Source of the DNA: Pseudoduganella lutea
GTDB taxonomy: Bacteria > Pseudomonadota > Gammaproteobacteria > Burkholderiales > Burkholderiaceae_D
DNA length: 64,000 nucleotides
NCBI RefSeq assembly: GCF_004209755.1
Contig: NZ_CP035913.1
Span: 7,378,001 to 7,442,000 of the forward strand
Direction of reading: 5' to 3'
The position numbers and the translations under genes were made by a program. Below are positions 55,301-63,152 of this stretch, piece after piece. The notes under the pieces are model-generated. The model saw only the letters and a program-made list of their open reading frames with translations. It ran no database searches and was not told the DNA's origin. Each line of letters begins with the position of its first letter. The stretch's first letter is position 1.

Positions 55301-55451
55301 CCAGCACCGCGGCACCCAGCAGCACGAACGCCGCCACCAGGACAGGCGTCCACGGTACCGTGCGGGGGCCGCGCAGGTTCCCGGCACGGCGCCACGCGCG
55401 GTGGCGATGCTCGGCAAATTCCCTGAACGATGCGGTTGACGGTTGGGCCAT
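52347..55451 (-). CDS. Large penicillin-binding transpeptidase
   Basis: This 1034-residue inner-membrane protein has one N-terminal membrane helix (about 36-55) and a large extracytoplasmic region. The C-terminal transpeptidase domain (about 690-1020) has the three penicillin-binding motifs: SxxK at S705-K708 (SPGSTFKVV), SxN at S790 (HSLNTWFAW) and KTGT at K967 (LYGKTGTAPTG). It should cross-link peptidoglycan. Class B PBPs are usually 550-750 residues; here about 620 residues of unassigned, beta-rich sequence lie between the helix and the catalytic domain. It heads the seven-gene reverse operon. It is the natural partner of the SEDS protein at 35394, as PBP2-RodA or PbpA-RodA pairs work. 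Confidence 0.88.
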   Translation of the reverse strand: MAQPSTASFREFAEHRHRAWRRAGNLRGPRTVPWTPVLVAAFVLLGAAVLGVNAQRLGAMAPATPAGADALRAAAALQPIVPGATFDVAATPGVVLLPRPGGGIAVASRMQPGPPVRIDLCPAGQPLRVRLGYRFADVARWERAAGPALAVRNVLLVAPASATTVAMPKVQLAGNAGLPLQLAWTGGPARWLGDGGEGIVHGAAGKAALRDEGWLAWPGGALQLVRRPGAACAGAGELVARLYAPAPGRDAAQHGRAQVTAFGAHGASATAWLAPGRYTVPATPAPVLEDESLFTALQARGLLRLGDDGAILLAPQDLPAWRAAPARQRATDLGAWRHVAIDDTALKLLRRLYRQADGSYLRQQVALYNSERILLAWRTRNDDAYRWHADGPVTDAAPPQAARLFAALPQGWQPWTRLASMPDGAAMGRLSLDLPQPATGRGTVTLLLAGHLARVDGATVEARAACDGRACAAPDDVRHLRLQPHPGARRIVLTVAPLDARALERPGDRQYRHLRVVANRIVWQPLPLTSPHPVPAAAAAAPGSAGPMLVADRNGTPLWAGDSATAGATTAGLAPLLGLAADHETGIAGMLARAGQGGARARLSLDLPLQALAQRVLDCVAQRRGAWRDGRCEGGMPVPPRRRAGFVVLDAENGDILAAAGAGQPRVDAGNWLEARALDRANPAGSPLRLPAWQHDGGAHHSPGSTFKVVSALGLELAARDDRQLDALLAGLPLPAINALARGRGFDFATGAATYPAAGQGATVTNYREQGIDRRAQGGRLGLAQALAHSLNTWFAWTGELSDRTLFGRAEGGAPAVQPLEAGALDGARPILAAARRLGFERPLRLDGGLLPPDFRWNDYDVLQATPARIDPIHTRHELRQMSIGLRMQATPLQMALAAAAIGQGATVAPRLLLELDGHAAAPPSAEKLDVRLDRLRAGMKGVIDAGTAAGAFHGLPRSVRGGLYGKTGTAPTGDDTATVWFTGWLEPGSLPGQRHRLAFAAYASHSGGTGGDHAAPAVAALLGALAGRDGGKR

Positions 55452-55557
55452 GCCGGCCGCTAGCCGGGGGAGATGGAAAGGCGCGTTCGCGCTGGCGGAA
55501 ACAGCCTTGCAACATGTTGGAAACATGGCGGAAACATGTCGGCCCGACCCTGCGTCA
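55452..55557. promoter_or_regulatory. Shared upstream region of PBP operon, with 11-base direct repeats
   Basis: This lies between the divergent PBP operon and the gene at 55675. GGAAACATG occurs twice with an 11-base period (55519-55527, 55530-55538), a spacing common for OmpR-type regulators. Whether it serves the left or the right gene is unknown. Confidence 0.4.
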
Positions 55558-55571
55558 TTTGTAAGAATCTG
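55558..55571 (+). promoter_or_regulatory. 14-mer shared with the 32.5 kb gene
   Basis: TTTGTAAGAATCTG, identical to 32517-32530, lies 103 bases before the start codon at 55675; the other copy is 99 bases before its gene's start. Both genes encode small exported proteins. Confidence 0.55.
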
Positions 55572-55581
55572 AAATCGCTTT

Positions 55582-55609
55582 TTGCCCTGGAGGCCGCGCA
55601 CGCTATAGT
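55582..55609 (+). promoter_or_regulatory. Sigma-70-type promoter for the gene at 55675
   Basis: TTGCCC (55582-55587), a 16-base spacer and TATAGT (55604-55609). Transcription would start near 55616, giving a leader of about 60 bases. The shared 14-mer lies directly upstream of the -35 box, where an activator would bind. Confidence 0.5.
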
Positions 55610-55674
55610 GGTTTCAACGGGGGGCGACGGACGCCCGACACGGATAACAGATCGACACCATGCGGAGAACCACC

Positions 55675-56304
55675 ATGATCAGGAATTCATTCATTGCAGC
55701 GGCCGCCATCGCCCTCGGCGCCGCCGCGTTCATGCCTACGCAGGCGATCGCGCAAGTCGGCGTCAACATCGTCATCGGTTCGGCACCGCCCCCCGTGCGC
55801 TGGGAAGCGCAACCGGCACCACGCCGCGGTTATGTCTGGGCACCCGGTTACTGGGACTGGAACGGCCATCGCCATGTGTGGGTCGGCGGCCGCTACCTGG
55901 CGGAACGCCCGGGCTACGCCTACGCATCGCCACGCTGGGTGGAATACGGCGGCGGCTGGCGCTATGAACAGGCCCGCTGGAACCGCCACGGACCGCGCGG
56001 CGATCTCGATCGCGACGGCGTGTCGAACCGCTTCGACCGCGACCGCGATGGCGACGGCCGGCCGAACTGGGCGGACCGCGATCCGAACCATTACAACCGT
56101 AACAGGGACCGTGGTTATGACCGCGGCTGGGATCGCGGCCATGACCGCGGCTGGGACCGGGACCGCGGCCAAGCCTACTATGGCCACGGCCCGCGCCGCG
56201 ACCAGGACCGCGACGGCGTGCCGAACCGCTATGACCGCGACCGCGATGGCGACGGTGTACCGAACCGTTACGACCACCGTCCGGAAAATCCGCATCGCCG
56301 CTAG
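55675..56304 (+). CDS. Exported YXWXGXW-type protein with acidic DRDGD repeats
   Basis: This 209-residue exported protein has a signal peptide (about 1-28, ending QAIAQ) and a YxWxxGxW-type region (RGYVWAPGYWDWNGHRHVWVGGRYLAERPG). Repeated segments DLDRDGVSNRFDRDRDGDGR and DQDRDGVPNRYDRDRDGDGV follow. These resemble the calcium-binding DxDxDG pattern of thrombospondin type 3 repeats. A Gly/Arg/Tyr-rich middle lies between. GGAG is seven bases before the ATG. A strong terminator follows. It shares an upstream 14-mer with the glycine-zipper gene. Confidence 0.82.
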   Translation: MIRNSFIAAAAIALGAAAFMPTQAIAQVGVNIVIGSAPPPVRWEAQPAPRRGYVWAPGYWDWNGHRHVWVGGRYLAERPGYAYASPRWVEYGGGWRYEQARWNRHGPRGDLDRDGVSNRFDRDRDGDGRPNWADRDPNHYNRNRDRGYDRGWDRGHDRGWDRDRGQAYYGHGPRRDQDRDGVPNRYDRDRDGDGVPNRYDHRPENPHRR

Positions 56305-56316
56305 GCGATTGATGAC

Positions 56317-56341
56317 AAAGGCGCCTGCGGCGCCTTTTTTT
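56317..56341 (+). terminator. Intrinsic terminator
   Basis: GGCGCC/GGCGCC stem extended by AAA/TTT, 3-base loop, followed by seven T. It ends the gene at 55675-56304. Confidence 0.92.
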
Positions 56342-56390
56342 CGCCCGAGGGGGGCTACGATCGGCGCTACAATCGGCAATTTCGCCGCCG

Positions 56391-56873
56391 ATGACCGCTC
56401 CCCCCTTCACTCCCCGCGCCCTCGCCCAGGCCCGCGCCGCCGCCGAAAAGCTGGCGCGCCGGCCGGTACCGCCATCGCCGTCCGCCTGGCGCGGCTGGTT
56501 CGATGGCTCGGCCACGCCGAATCCCGGCCGCCTCGGTATCGGCGCACTGCTGCTGGGCCCCGGTGGCGAACGGATCGAGATCAGCCGCCGTGCCGGCGAA
56601 GGCAGCAGCGGCGATGCCGAGTACCTGGCGCTGATCGCGCTGCTGGAAACCGCGGTGGAAACGGGGATACGCGAACTGGCCGCCTATGGCGACAGCCAGG
56701 TGGTGGTGCAGGATGTGCTGATGGGCGAGGTGCCCGGAGCGAAAGGACTCGAAGCGCACCGCGCGCGGGTGCTGGCCTTGATGGCGCGGCTGGACCGGGT
56801 GGCGGTGCGCTGGCTGCCGCGGCACCGCAACGGTGACGCGGACGCATTGTCGCAGCGGGCCATTGCCGCCTAG
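56391..56873 (+). CDS. RNase H-like protein
   Basis: This 160-residue protein of the RNase HI fold has FDGSATPNPGRLGIGALL (first Asp), AEYLALIALLE (Glu), AYGDSQVVVQD (Asp) and RHRNGDADALSQRA (last acid), so all four acidic positions are present. It should cleave RNA in RNA-DNA hybrids. An N-terminal extension of about 30 residues precedes the fold. It lacks the long basic loop of E. coli RnhA, like the short ribonuclease HI-like (RT-associated type) proteins. It stands alone. Confidence 0.88.
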   Translation: MTAPPFTPRALAQARAAAEKLARRPVPPSPSAWRGWFDGSATPNPGRLGIGALLLGPGGERIEISRRAGEGSSGDAEYLALIALLETAVETGIRELAAYGDSQVVVQDVLMGEVPGAKGLEAHRARVLALMARLDRVAVRWLPRHRNGDADALSQRAIAA

Positions 56874-56937
56874 TGCGAAGACGGGCGGCCCGGCGCCGTG
56901 GGCTCATCCGACATGCCGCCGGAAAGCTGGTGGGCCG

Positions 56938-58551
56938 CTAGCGCAGGGCTGCGGCCGGCAAGCGCCGCGCCGCATGGGCCGCCACTGCCACTGCCGCTGG
57001 CGTGGCTCCGGTGTTGAACACGCTGACCACCTCGGCAAGCGCACTGGCCTGCTGCTGCATGGATTCGGCGGCCGCCGCGGATTCCTCGACCAGCGCGGCG
57101 TTCTGCTGCGTGACCGCGTCCATCTGCACGATCGCGCCATTCACTTCCTCGATCCCGGCGCCCTGTTCGACGCTGGCGGCGGTGATTTCGCCGATCACGT
57201 CGGAGACGCGTCGGACGCTGGCCACGATCTCATCCATGCTGCTGCCGGCCTGCGCGACGAGGCGGCTGCCTTCGGCCACTTCGGCAACGGAGTCGCCGAT
57301 CAGTTCCTTGATTTCCCTTGCCGCCGTGGCGCTGCGCTGCGCCAGGTTGCGCACCTCGCTGGCCACCACGGCGAAGCCGCGTCCCTGCTCGCCGGCGCGC
57401 GCCGCCTCGACGGCCGCATTCAGCGCCAGGATGTTGGTCTGGAAAGCAATGCTGTCGATCGTGCCGATGATGTCGACGATTTTCTTCGACGCCGTATCGA
57501 TGGAGGTCATCCGGCCCACTACCTGCTGGACGACGTCGCCGCCCCGGGCCGCGGCGCTGGCCGCAGCCGCGGCCATGCCATTGGCCTGGCGCGCGTTGTC
57601 GGCATTGGTGCGCACGGTGGACGTCAGCTCTTCCATCGAGGACGCGGTTTCTTCCAGTGCGCCGGCCTGCTGCTCCGTCCGGGCCGACAGATCGTGGTTG
57701 CCCGCCGCGATCTCGGCCGAGGCCACCTTGATATTCTCGGTACCGTCGCGCACCCTGGTCACGATATTGAACAGCGCCTGGTTCATCTCGCCCAGCGCGC
57801 GCAGCAATCTGCCGGTTTCGTCGTCGCTGCCCGCTTCGATGCGGCCGGTCAGGTCGCCGGAAGCGACCCGTGTCGCGGCATCGACCGCCTGGCGCAGCGG
57901 GCGCGTGATGCCCACCGTCAGCCACCAGGCGCTGGCCGACCCGAATACCAGCGCGGCCAGCGCCAGCGCGATCACGATGGTGCGGCTGCGTTCGTTGATC
58001 TGGCCGATTTCGGCAGCGGTTTCGTCAATCTGGGCGCGTTCGAGCTTCAGCAGGTCCTTGACCATTTCCTGGTATTTCGCGGCGCCAGGCACGAACACGG
58101 TCTCGAAAACCTTCCCTGCCTCGTCCAGCTGGCCGGCGGCTTTCAGCTTTGCCACCTCGTCGCGGGAGCCCAGGTAGATCTTGCGCTGTTCCATGATGCC
58201 CGCAAAGAGTGCCTTCTCGGCATCGGTGACGAGCAAGCCCTCGATTTTCTTTTGCAGGTCGGACGATGACGACGACGAACGCTTGCTCTCGTCGGCGAAG
58301 TAGCCCACCAGCGACGTGTCCGTGGACTTGGCGATCGCTGTCGTGCGGCGGATGGCACTGTCGATATTGCTGTACCAGTCGCTGATCATGCGCTCCTTCG
58401 CCAGGGGCGAAGCCATCATCGCGTGCGTGGCCTGCGCCACGTCGTTGAGCCGCCACAGCGCGATGGCGGAGATGACGATCGCCAGGGCGATCGTGACGGC
58501 AAAGCCCAGGCCCAGCCGTTTGCCGATGGGAAGGTTACGCAGGATATTCAT
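56938..58551 (-). CDS. Methyl-accepting chemotaxis protein
   Basis: This 537-residue inner-membrane receptor has membrane helices at about 12-34 and 190-212, a periplasmic four-helix-type sensor between them (about 35-189), a HAMP domain (about 212-265), and a cytoplasmic signalling domain. The hairpin tip reads [20 protein letters not shown] then [20 protein letters not shown]. The tail ends without the CheR/CheB pentapeptide. The ligand is unknown. It is 12 bases after the cheW gene, in the same operon. Confidence 0.95.
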   Translation of the reverse strand: MNILRNLPIGKRLGLGFAVTIALAIVISAIALWRLNDVAQATHAMMASPLAKERMISDWYSNIDSAIRRTTAIAKSTDTSLVGYFADESKRSSSSSSDLQKKIEGLLVTDAEKALFAGIMEQRKIYLGSRDEVAKLKAAGQLDEAGKVFETVFVPGAAKYQEMVKDLLKLERAQIDETAAEIGQINERSRTIVIALALAALVFGSASAWWLTVGITRPLRQAVDAATRVASGDLTGRIEAGSDDETGRLLRALGEMNQALFNIVTRVRDGTENIKVASAEIAAGNHDLSARTEQQAGALEETASSMEELTSTVRTNADNARQANGMAAAAASAAARGGDVVQQVVGRMTSIDTASKKIVDIIGTIDSIAFQTNILALNAAVEAARAGEQGRGFAVVASEVRNLAQRSATAAREIKELIGDSVAEVAEGSRLVAQAGSSMDEIVASVRRVSDVIGEITAASVEQGAGIEEVNGAIVQMDAVTQQNAALVEESAAAAESMQQQASALAEVVSVFNTGATPAAVAVAAHAARRLPAAALR

Positions 58552-58563
58552 GGCGGGTTCTCG

Positions 58564-59037
58564 TCAGGCCGCGAGGCGCTCGCCGAGGCCCATCTCCTCG
58601 CTCGACATCAGGCGGTCGATATCGACCAGGATCAGCATGCGCTCGTCGATGGTGCCCAGGCCGATGATGTGTTCCGTGTTCAGCGTCGAACCCAGGTCCG
58701 GCGTCGGCTTGATCTGGTCCGGCGTCAGCGTCGTCACGTCGGACACCGCGTCGACGACCATGCCCACCGTGCGGCCGCTGATGTTGAGGATGATGACGAC
58801 CGTGAACGGGCCGTAATCCGGCGTACCGAGCGCGAAGCGGATGCGCATGTCGACGATCGGCACGATCACGCCGCGCAGGTTGATCACACCCTTCACATAG
58901 TCCGGCGCGCTGGCGATCTTGGTCGGCCCTTCGTAGTTGCGGATCTCGCTGACTTTCTGGATGTCGATGCCATATTCTTCCTTGCCCAGCGTGAAGGCGA
59001 GGTATTCGGCAGGATTGGTGGTGGCGGTGTCGGTCAT
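58564..59037 (-). CDS. cheW: Chemotaxis coupling protein CheW
   Basis: This 157-residue CheW links receptors to the kinase CheA. EYLAFTLGKEEYGIDIQKVSEI, VINLRGVIVPIVDMR and MLILVDIDRLM are the family's conserved strands. AGGAA lies before the ATG. It begins the operon with the receptor gene. No cheA or other chemotaxis gene is in the window, so this is an auxiliary pair. Confidence 0.95.
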   Translation of the reverse strand: MTDTATTNPAEYLAFTLGKEEYGIDIQKVSEIRNYEGPTKIASAPDYVKGVINLRGVIVPIVDMRIRFALGTPDYGPFTVVIILNISGRTVGMVVDAVSDVTTLTPDQIKPTPDLGSTLNTEHIIGLGTIDERMLILVDIDRLMSSEEMGLGERLAA

Positions 59038-59213
59038 TCTTGTTCCTGTTGGGCGCTGTATGGAGGCGGGTCAAGCCGAAATGTTACCGCAGGAAAAGTT
59101 TTGACGCACTAAAAATTCCGTAGGGCAACTCATCTAATCGCTGGAAAGTGCCTGAATTACCGCGAAAGCGTTTCATTCATGGCACAATGGGCGACTGCCG
59201 CACCGATTTGACC

Positions 59214-59873
59214 ATGACAAAAACGACTTCATCTCTGGCCAGCTGGCACCCCAGGCTGGTCGCGCTTGCAACCGCCCTTCCCGAAACCGATGGCGCCCAC
59301 GATACCAGCCACCTGCACCGTGTCTGGCGCAATGCCACCGGGCTGCTGCGCGATCACCCCGAAGCCGATGCGCTCGTGGTGATGGCCGCCTGCTACCTGC
59401 ACGATCTCGTCAACCTGCCGAAGAACCACCCGGAACGCCATCTCGCCTCGCGCCAGGCCGCGCAGCAGGCGACGCGCGACCTGGCCGGCGCCGGATTCCC
59501 GGATGCACTCCTGCCCGGCGTGGCGCACGCCATCGAGACGCACAGCTTTTCGGCCGGCCTGGCGCCGGCAACGATCGAGGCGAAGATCGTGCAGGATGCG
59601 GACCGGCTCGACGCGCTGGGCGCCGTGGGCCTGGCCCGCATGTTCTACACGGCGGGCCGCATGGGTTCCGCCCTGGCCCATGGCAGCGACCCGGCCGGCC
59701 TGGCGCGCCCGCTCGATGACAAGGCGTATTCGCTCGACCACATCGCCGTCAAGCTGGCCACGCTGCCTGCCACGATGCAGACCGCCGCCGGCCGGCGCAT
59801 CGGCGAGGAACGCCTGCGTGCGCTGGTGGCGTTCCGCGACCAGTTCGTGGACGAATGGGCCGCACCGGCCTGA
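59214..59873 (+). CDS. HD domain phosphohydrolase
   Basis: This 219-residue cytoplasmic metal-dependent hydrolase has the HD signature: His in HDTSHLHRVWRNA, CYLHDLVNLP and ETHSF, and Asp in VQDADRLDALGAVGLARMF. The pattern is that of YedJ/YpgQ-like nucleotide phosphohydrolases; the substrate is unknown. The start at 59214 is the first ATG before the recognised fold; an upstream in-frame ATG (59148) adds a non-conserved stretch. The next gene starts 4 bases later, so they are co-transcribed. Confidence 0.88.
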   Translation: MTKTTSSLASWHPRLVALATALPETDGAHDTSHLHRVWRNATGLLRDHPEADALVVMAACYLHDLVNLPKNHPERHLASRQAAQQATRDLAGAGFPDALLPGVAHAIETHSFSAGLAPATIEAKIVQDADRLDALGAVGLARMFYTAGRMGSALAHGSDPAGLARPLDDKAYSLDHIAVKLATLPATMQTAAGRRIGEERLRALVAFRDQFVDEWAAPA

Positions 59874-59877
59874 TTCC

Positions 59878-61794
59878 GTGACATTGCCATTCGCCCGCCT
59901 GCTGCTTGCAACGTCGCTCGGCATCACTGCCCAGTGGGCGCATGCCGACGGCCAGGGCCATGTGCGCGCCCTGCGCGAGCGCACCGATATCGTGATCCGC
60001 GCCGACCACACGGTGGAACAGACGGTCGACTACACGTGGCGTGCCGTCGACGCGACCGGTGCCGGCACGCTCGGCCAGCAATACGTCAACTGGGATGCGC
60101 GCCGCCAGACGATGGAACTGCTGGCCGCCGAGACCATTCCCGCCAGCGGCGCACCGATCCCCGTGGACCCGTCGGCCATCCAGGTGCAGGACGGCATCCT
60201 GGGCGGCGTATCGTTTCCGGAAAAACGCCTGCTGCAGGTGACGTTCCCGCAGCTGGCTGCCGGCGACGCCATCCGCCTGCGCTACCGGCTCGTGCAGAAG
60301 GTGCCGGAACTGCCGGGGGGCATGTCGCACGTGATGTTCCTGCAGGACGACGTGATCCGCGACGATACTGAAATCACGGTGCGCTATCCGCGCGCGCTGC
60401 CGCTGAAAGTGGCGCAGTACGGCCTGGCGCCGGCGCACGGACAGCCCGCTGCCGCCACCGACGGTACCGACGCCAACGCCAACGCAAGCGGCACGCTGCG
60501 CTGGCGCTACCGCAGCACGGCTACCGGCACGGCCGAGCCGAACGCCGCCAATGGCTGGGCGCGCACGCCGCACCTGATGCTGTCCACGTTCGCGGGCTGG
60601 CAGGCCATCGCCGATGCCTACGAACAGGGGGCGGCGCCGAAGTCCGCCGCCACGCCGGCGATTCGCGCGCTGGCCGATGAAGTGGCCGGCAAGGCCGCCG
60701 ATCCAAAGGAGGCCGCGCGCCTGCTGTACGACTGGGTGCGCGCCAACGTGCGCTACGTGGCCAACTACGTGGGCGACGGCGGCTGGGTGCCGAACGATGC
60801 GGGCACCGTGCTGCAGCGTCGCTACGGCGACTGCAAGGACCACGTGGCGCTGCTCGAAGCATTGCTGGCGGCGCGCGGCATCGCCGCATCGCCCGTGCTG
60901 CTGCGTGCCGATGGCGAAAACTTCACCCTGCCCGACATTCCCGTGATGTGGTTCGACCATGCGATCACCTATGTGCCGGAGCTGGACCTGTACCTTGATT
61001 CGACCGACGATGCGATGCCGTTCGGCCTGCTGCCCGACAACGATGCCGGCAAGCCCGCGCTGGCCACCCGGCTGGCACCGGCGCAGCGCCGCACTCCGCT
61101 GCCGGAAGCGCAGGCGTTTCGCGTCGAGCGCAAGGTGACGTTGCGGGTGGCGCTGGACGGATCGGCCGAACGCGTCACCGACATCGTCGGCCACGGCCGC
61201 AATGCCGTCGCCGTGCGCCAGTTCATCGACAGCGTGGACGCCGGCGGCATGGCCGACTGGGTGCGCCGCACGATGGCATCGAACGGCTACGAGGGCGACG
61301 GCAGCCTGGAAGCGCTGCCGCAAGCGCAAGCCGGCGCGCTGGGCGTGCGCTTTACGGAACGCATCCGCAACTATGTCAGCCAGCCCGAAGCGGGCGTGCT
61401 GTCCTTCCTGCCCGGCATGAACGGGCCCGTACCGCTGGCCGGATTCGCCGGCCGCTTCACGGAACGCGAGCGGCAATACGACGCGCGCTGCGAACCATTT
61501 GCCGTGGAAGACGACATGACCATCGAACTGCCCGCCGCGATGCAGGTGCTGTATGTGCCGAAGAGCCTGTCGATCCGCCAGGATGGCCTGGACTACGATG
61601 CCACGTACTCGCGCGACGGCACCCGCTACCGCCTGGCGCGGCGCGTCGTCGCCGGCAACCCGCGCGGCTGGTGCACGCCGCAGGAATACCAGGCGCTGCG
61701 ACCGGCCATGAACCGCATCAGCCGCGCCATGCATGGCCGCCTCGTGTTCGTGCTGGACGACACCGAGGTGGCGACGGCCACCGTGAAACCATGA
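59878..61794 (+). CDS. DUF3857 / transglutaminase-like exported protein
   Basis: This 638-residue protein starts at GTG 59878, four bases after the HD gene stop. The signal peptide is about residues 1-22. An N-terminal DUF3857 domain (about 25-225) precedes a transglutaminase-like core (about 260-380) with its triad: Cys in RYGDCKDHVALLEAL, His in WFDHAITYV, and Asp in YLDSTDD. It may act on peptides or proteins in the periplasm, but most members are uncharacterised. The C-terminal 250 residues are a beta-rich domain typical of the family. It overlaps the MFS gene by four bases (ATGA). Confidence 0.87.
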   Translation: MTLPFARLLLATSLGITAQWAHADGQGHVRALRERTDIVIRADHTVEQTVDYTWRAVDATGAGTLGQQYVNWDARRQTMELLAAETIPASGAPIPVDPSAIQVQDGILGGVSFPEKRLLQVTFPQLAAGDAIRLRYRLVQKVPELPGGMSHVMFLQDDVIRDDTEITVRYPRALPLKVAQYGLAPAHGQPAAATDGTDANANASGTLRWRYRSTATGTAEPNAANGWARTPHLMLSTFAGWQAIADAYEQGAAPKSAATPAIRALADEVAGKAADPKEAARLLYDWVRANVRYVANYVGDGGWVPNDAGTVLQRRYGDCKDHVALLEALLAARGIAASPVLLRADGENFTLPDIPVMWFDHAITYVPELDLYLDSTDDAMPFGLLPDNDAGKPALATRLAPAQRRTPLPEAQAFRVERKVTLRVALDGSAERVTDIVGHGRNAVAVRQFIDSVDAGGMADWVRRTMASNGYEGDGSLEALPQAQAGALGVRFTERIRNYVSQPEAGVLSFLPGMNGPVPLAGFAGRFTERERQYDARCEPFAVEDDMTIELPAAMQVLYVPKSLSIRQDGLDYDATYSRDGTRYRLARRVVAGNPRGWCTPQEYQALRPAMNRISRAMHGRLVFVLDDTEVATATVKP

Positions 61795-63029
61795 AGGACG
61801 ACACCGCCTCCCCCGCGGCCACCGCGCCCGTCAGCCTGAACTTCGTGCTGCTGTGCGTGTTCATCGACATGCTCGGCGTGGGCCTGATCATTCCCGTGCT
61901 GCCCGTGCTGGTGGGCGAATTCGTCGCCGCGCGCGAGCAGCAATCGCTGTGGTATGGCGTGCTGGGCGCCACGTTCGGCCTCGCCCAGTTCGTGTTCATG
62001 CCGATGCTGGGCGCCATCAGCGACAAGGTGGGCCGCCGGCCAGTGCTGCTGTATTCGATGGTGGGCATGTCGCTCAACTTCCTCGTCACCGCGCTGGCGC
62101 CCACGCTGGGCTGGCTGCTGGCCGGGCGCGTCATCGGCGGGATGTCGGCGGCCAGCATGTCGGTGGCGTCGGCCTATGCGTCGGACGTGTCGACGCCGGA
62201 CAACCGGGCAAAAAGCTTCGGCAAGATCGGCGCGGCGTTCGGCATGGGCTTCATCGCCGGTCCCATGCTGGGCGGCATCCTGGGCGGCATCGACCTGCAC
62301 CTGCCGTTCTACGTGGCGGCCGGCATGGCGGCCGCCAATTTCATCTATGGCTGGTTCTTCCTGCCCGAATCGCTGCCGCCCGGCCGGCGCGGCGCATTCC
62401 CCCTCCACAAGCTCAATCCACTGGGTGGCCTGATCAAGCTGTGGCGGCGCCACGAAACCCGCGGCCTGGTGGCCGTGTTCACGCTGGTGGCGCTGGCGCA
62501 GACGATGCTGCACACCACGTGGGTGCTGTACACCACGTTCCGCTTCGGCTGGTCCACCACGCAGAACGGCATCGCCCTGTTCTGCGTGGGCGTGGCCAAC
62601 GTGATCGTGCAGGCCGGCCTGCTCGGCATGCTGATGAAGCGCTTCGGCGAGGTACGGCTTTCACTGCTGGGACTAGGCTCCGGTGCCGTCACCTACTTGC
62701 TGTACGGCCTGGCCACGCAGGGGTGGATGATGTATGTGCTCATCCTGTGCAACCTGCTGGCGTTCGCCGCCGGGCCAGCCCTGCAGGGCATCATCTCGAA
62801 GGCCGCGCCCGCGACGGAACAGGGCGAGCTGATGGGTTCCCTGCAGGCGATCAACAGCGTGGGCGTGGTCCTCATGCCGCTGCTGGGCGGCTTCCTCCTG
62901 GCGGAAGTGAGCCACCTGCCGCCCTCGGACTGGCGCATCGGCGTCACGTTCTTCGTCAGCGCCGTCATGCAGGTGGTGGCCATTCTCGTGGCACGGCGGT
63001 GGTTTCGGGATCATCATCGGGCGTTGTGA
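61791..63029 (+). CDS. MFS exporter, TetA-like
   Basis: This 412-residue inner-membrane protein of the major facilitator family has about 12 helices. Motif A appears as [14 protein letters not shown] (about 76-89). [17 protein letters not shown] in helix 1 and [16 protein letters not shown] in helix 5 match the TetA/tetracycline-type drug/proton antiporters. Substrate specificity cannot be read from the sequence; many such genes are general exporters. It is translationally coupled to the DUF3857 gene. Confidence 0.88.
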   Translation: MKDDTASPAATAPVSLNFVLLCVFIDMLGVGLIIPVLPVLVGEFVAAREQQSLWYGVLGATFGLAQFVFMPMLGAISDKVGRRPVLLYSMVGMSLNFLVTALAPTLGWLLAGRVIGGMSAASMSVASAYASDVSTPDNRAKSFGKIGAAFGMGFIAGPMLGGILGGIDLHLPFYVAAGMAAANFIYGWFFLPESLPPGRRGAFPLHKLNPLGGLIKLWRRHETRGLVAVFTLVALAQTMLHTTWVLYTTFRFGWSTTQNGIALFCVGVANVIVQAGLLGMLMKRFGEVRLSLLGLGSGAVTYLLYGLATQGWMMYVLILCNLLAFAAGPALQGIISKAAPATEQGELMGSLQAINSVGVVLMPLLGGFLLAEVSHLPPSDWRIGVTFFVSAVMQVVAILVARRWFRDHHRAL

Positions 63030-63152
63030 CGTGATCCGGGCTTTATAGCCATCGTTATTCTGGTCTGGGCTTTCCCCAATGGTGGAATGGAGCGCGAATT
63101 TACCATCCAGCCCCGCCATGTCAATCTGGTTTTTGCTCCTGGGAGATTTTAC

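Noticed and set aside
52314..55439. 1041-codon open frame antisense to the PBP gene
   Set aside because: The minus strand has SxxK, SxN and KTGT in order; the plus frame has no recognisable domain and is Arg/Gln/Ala-rich.
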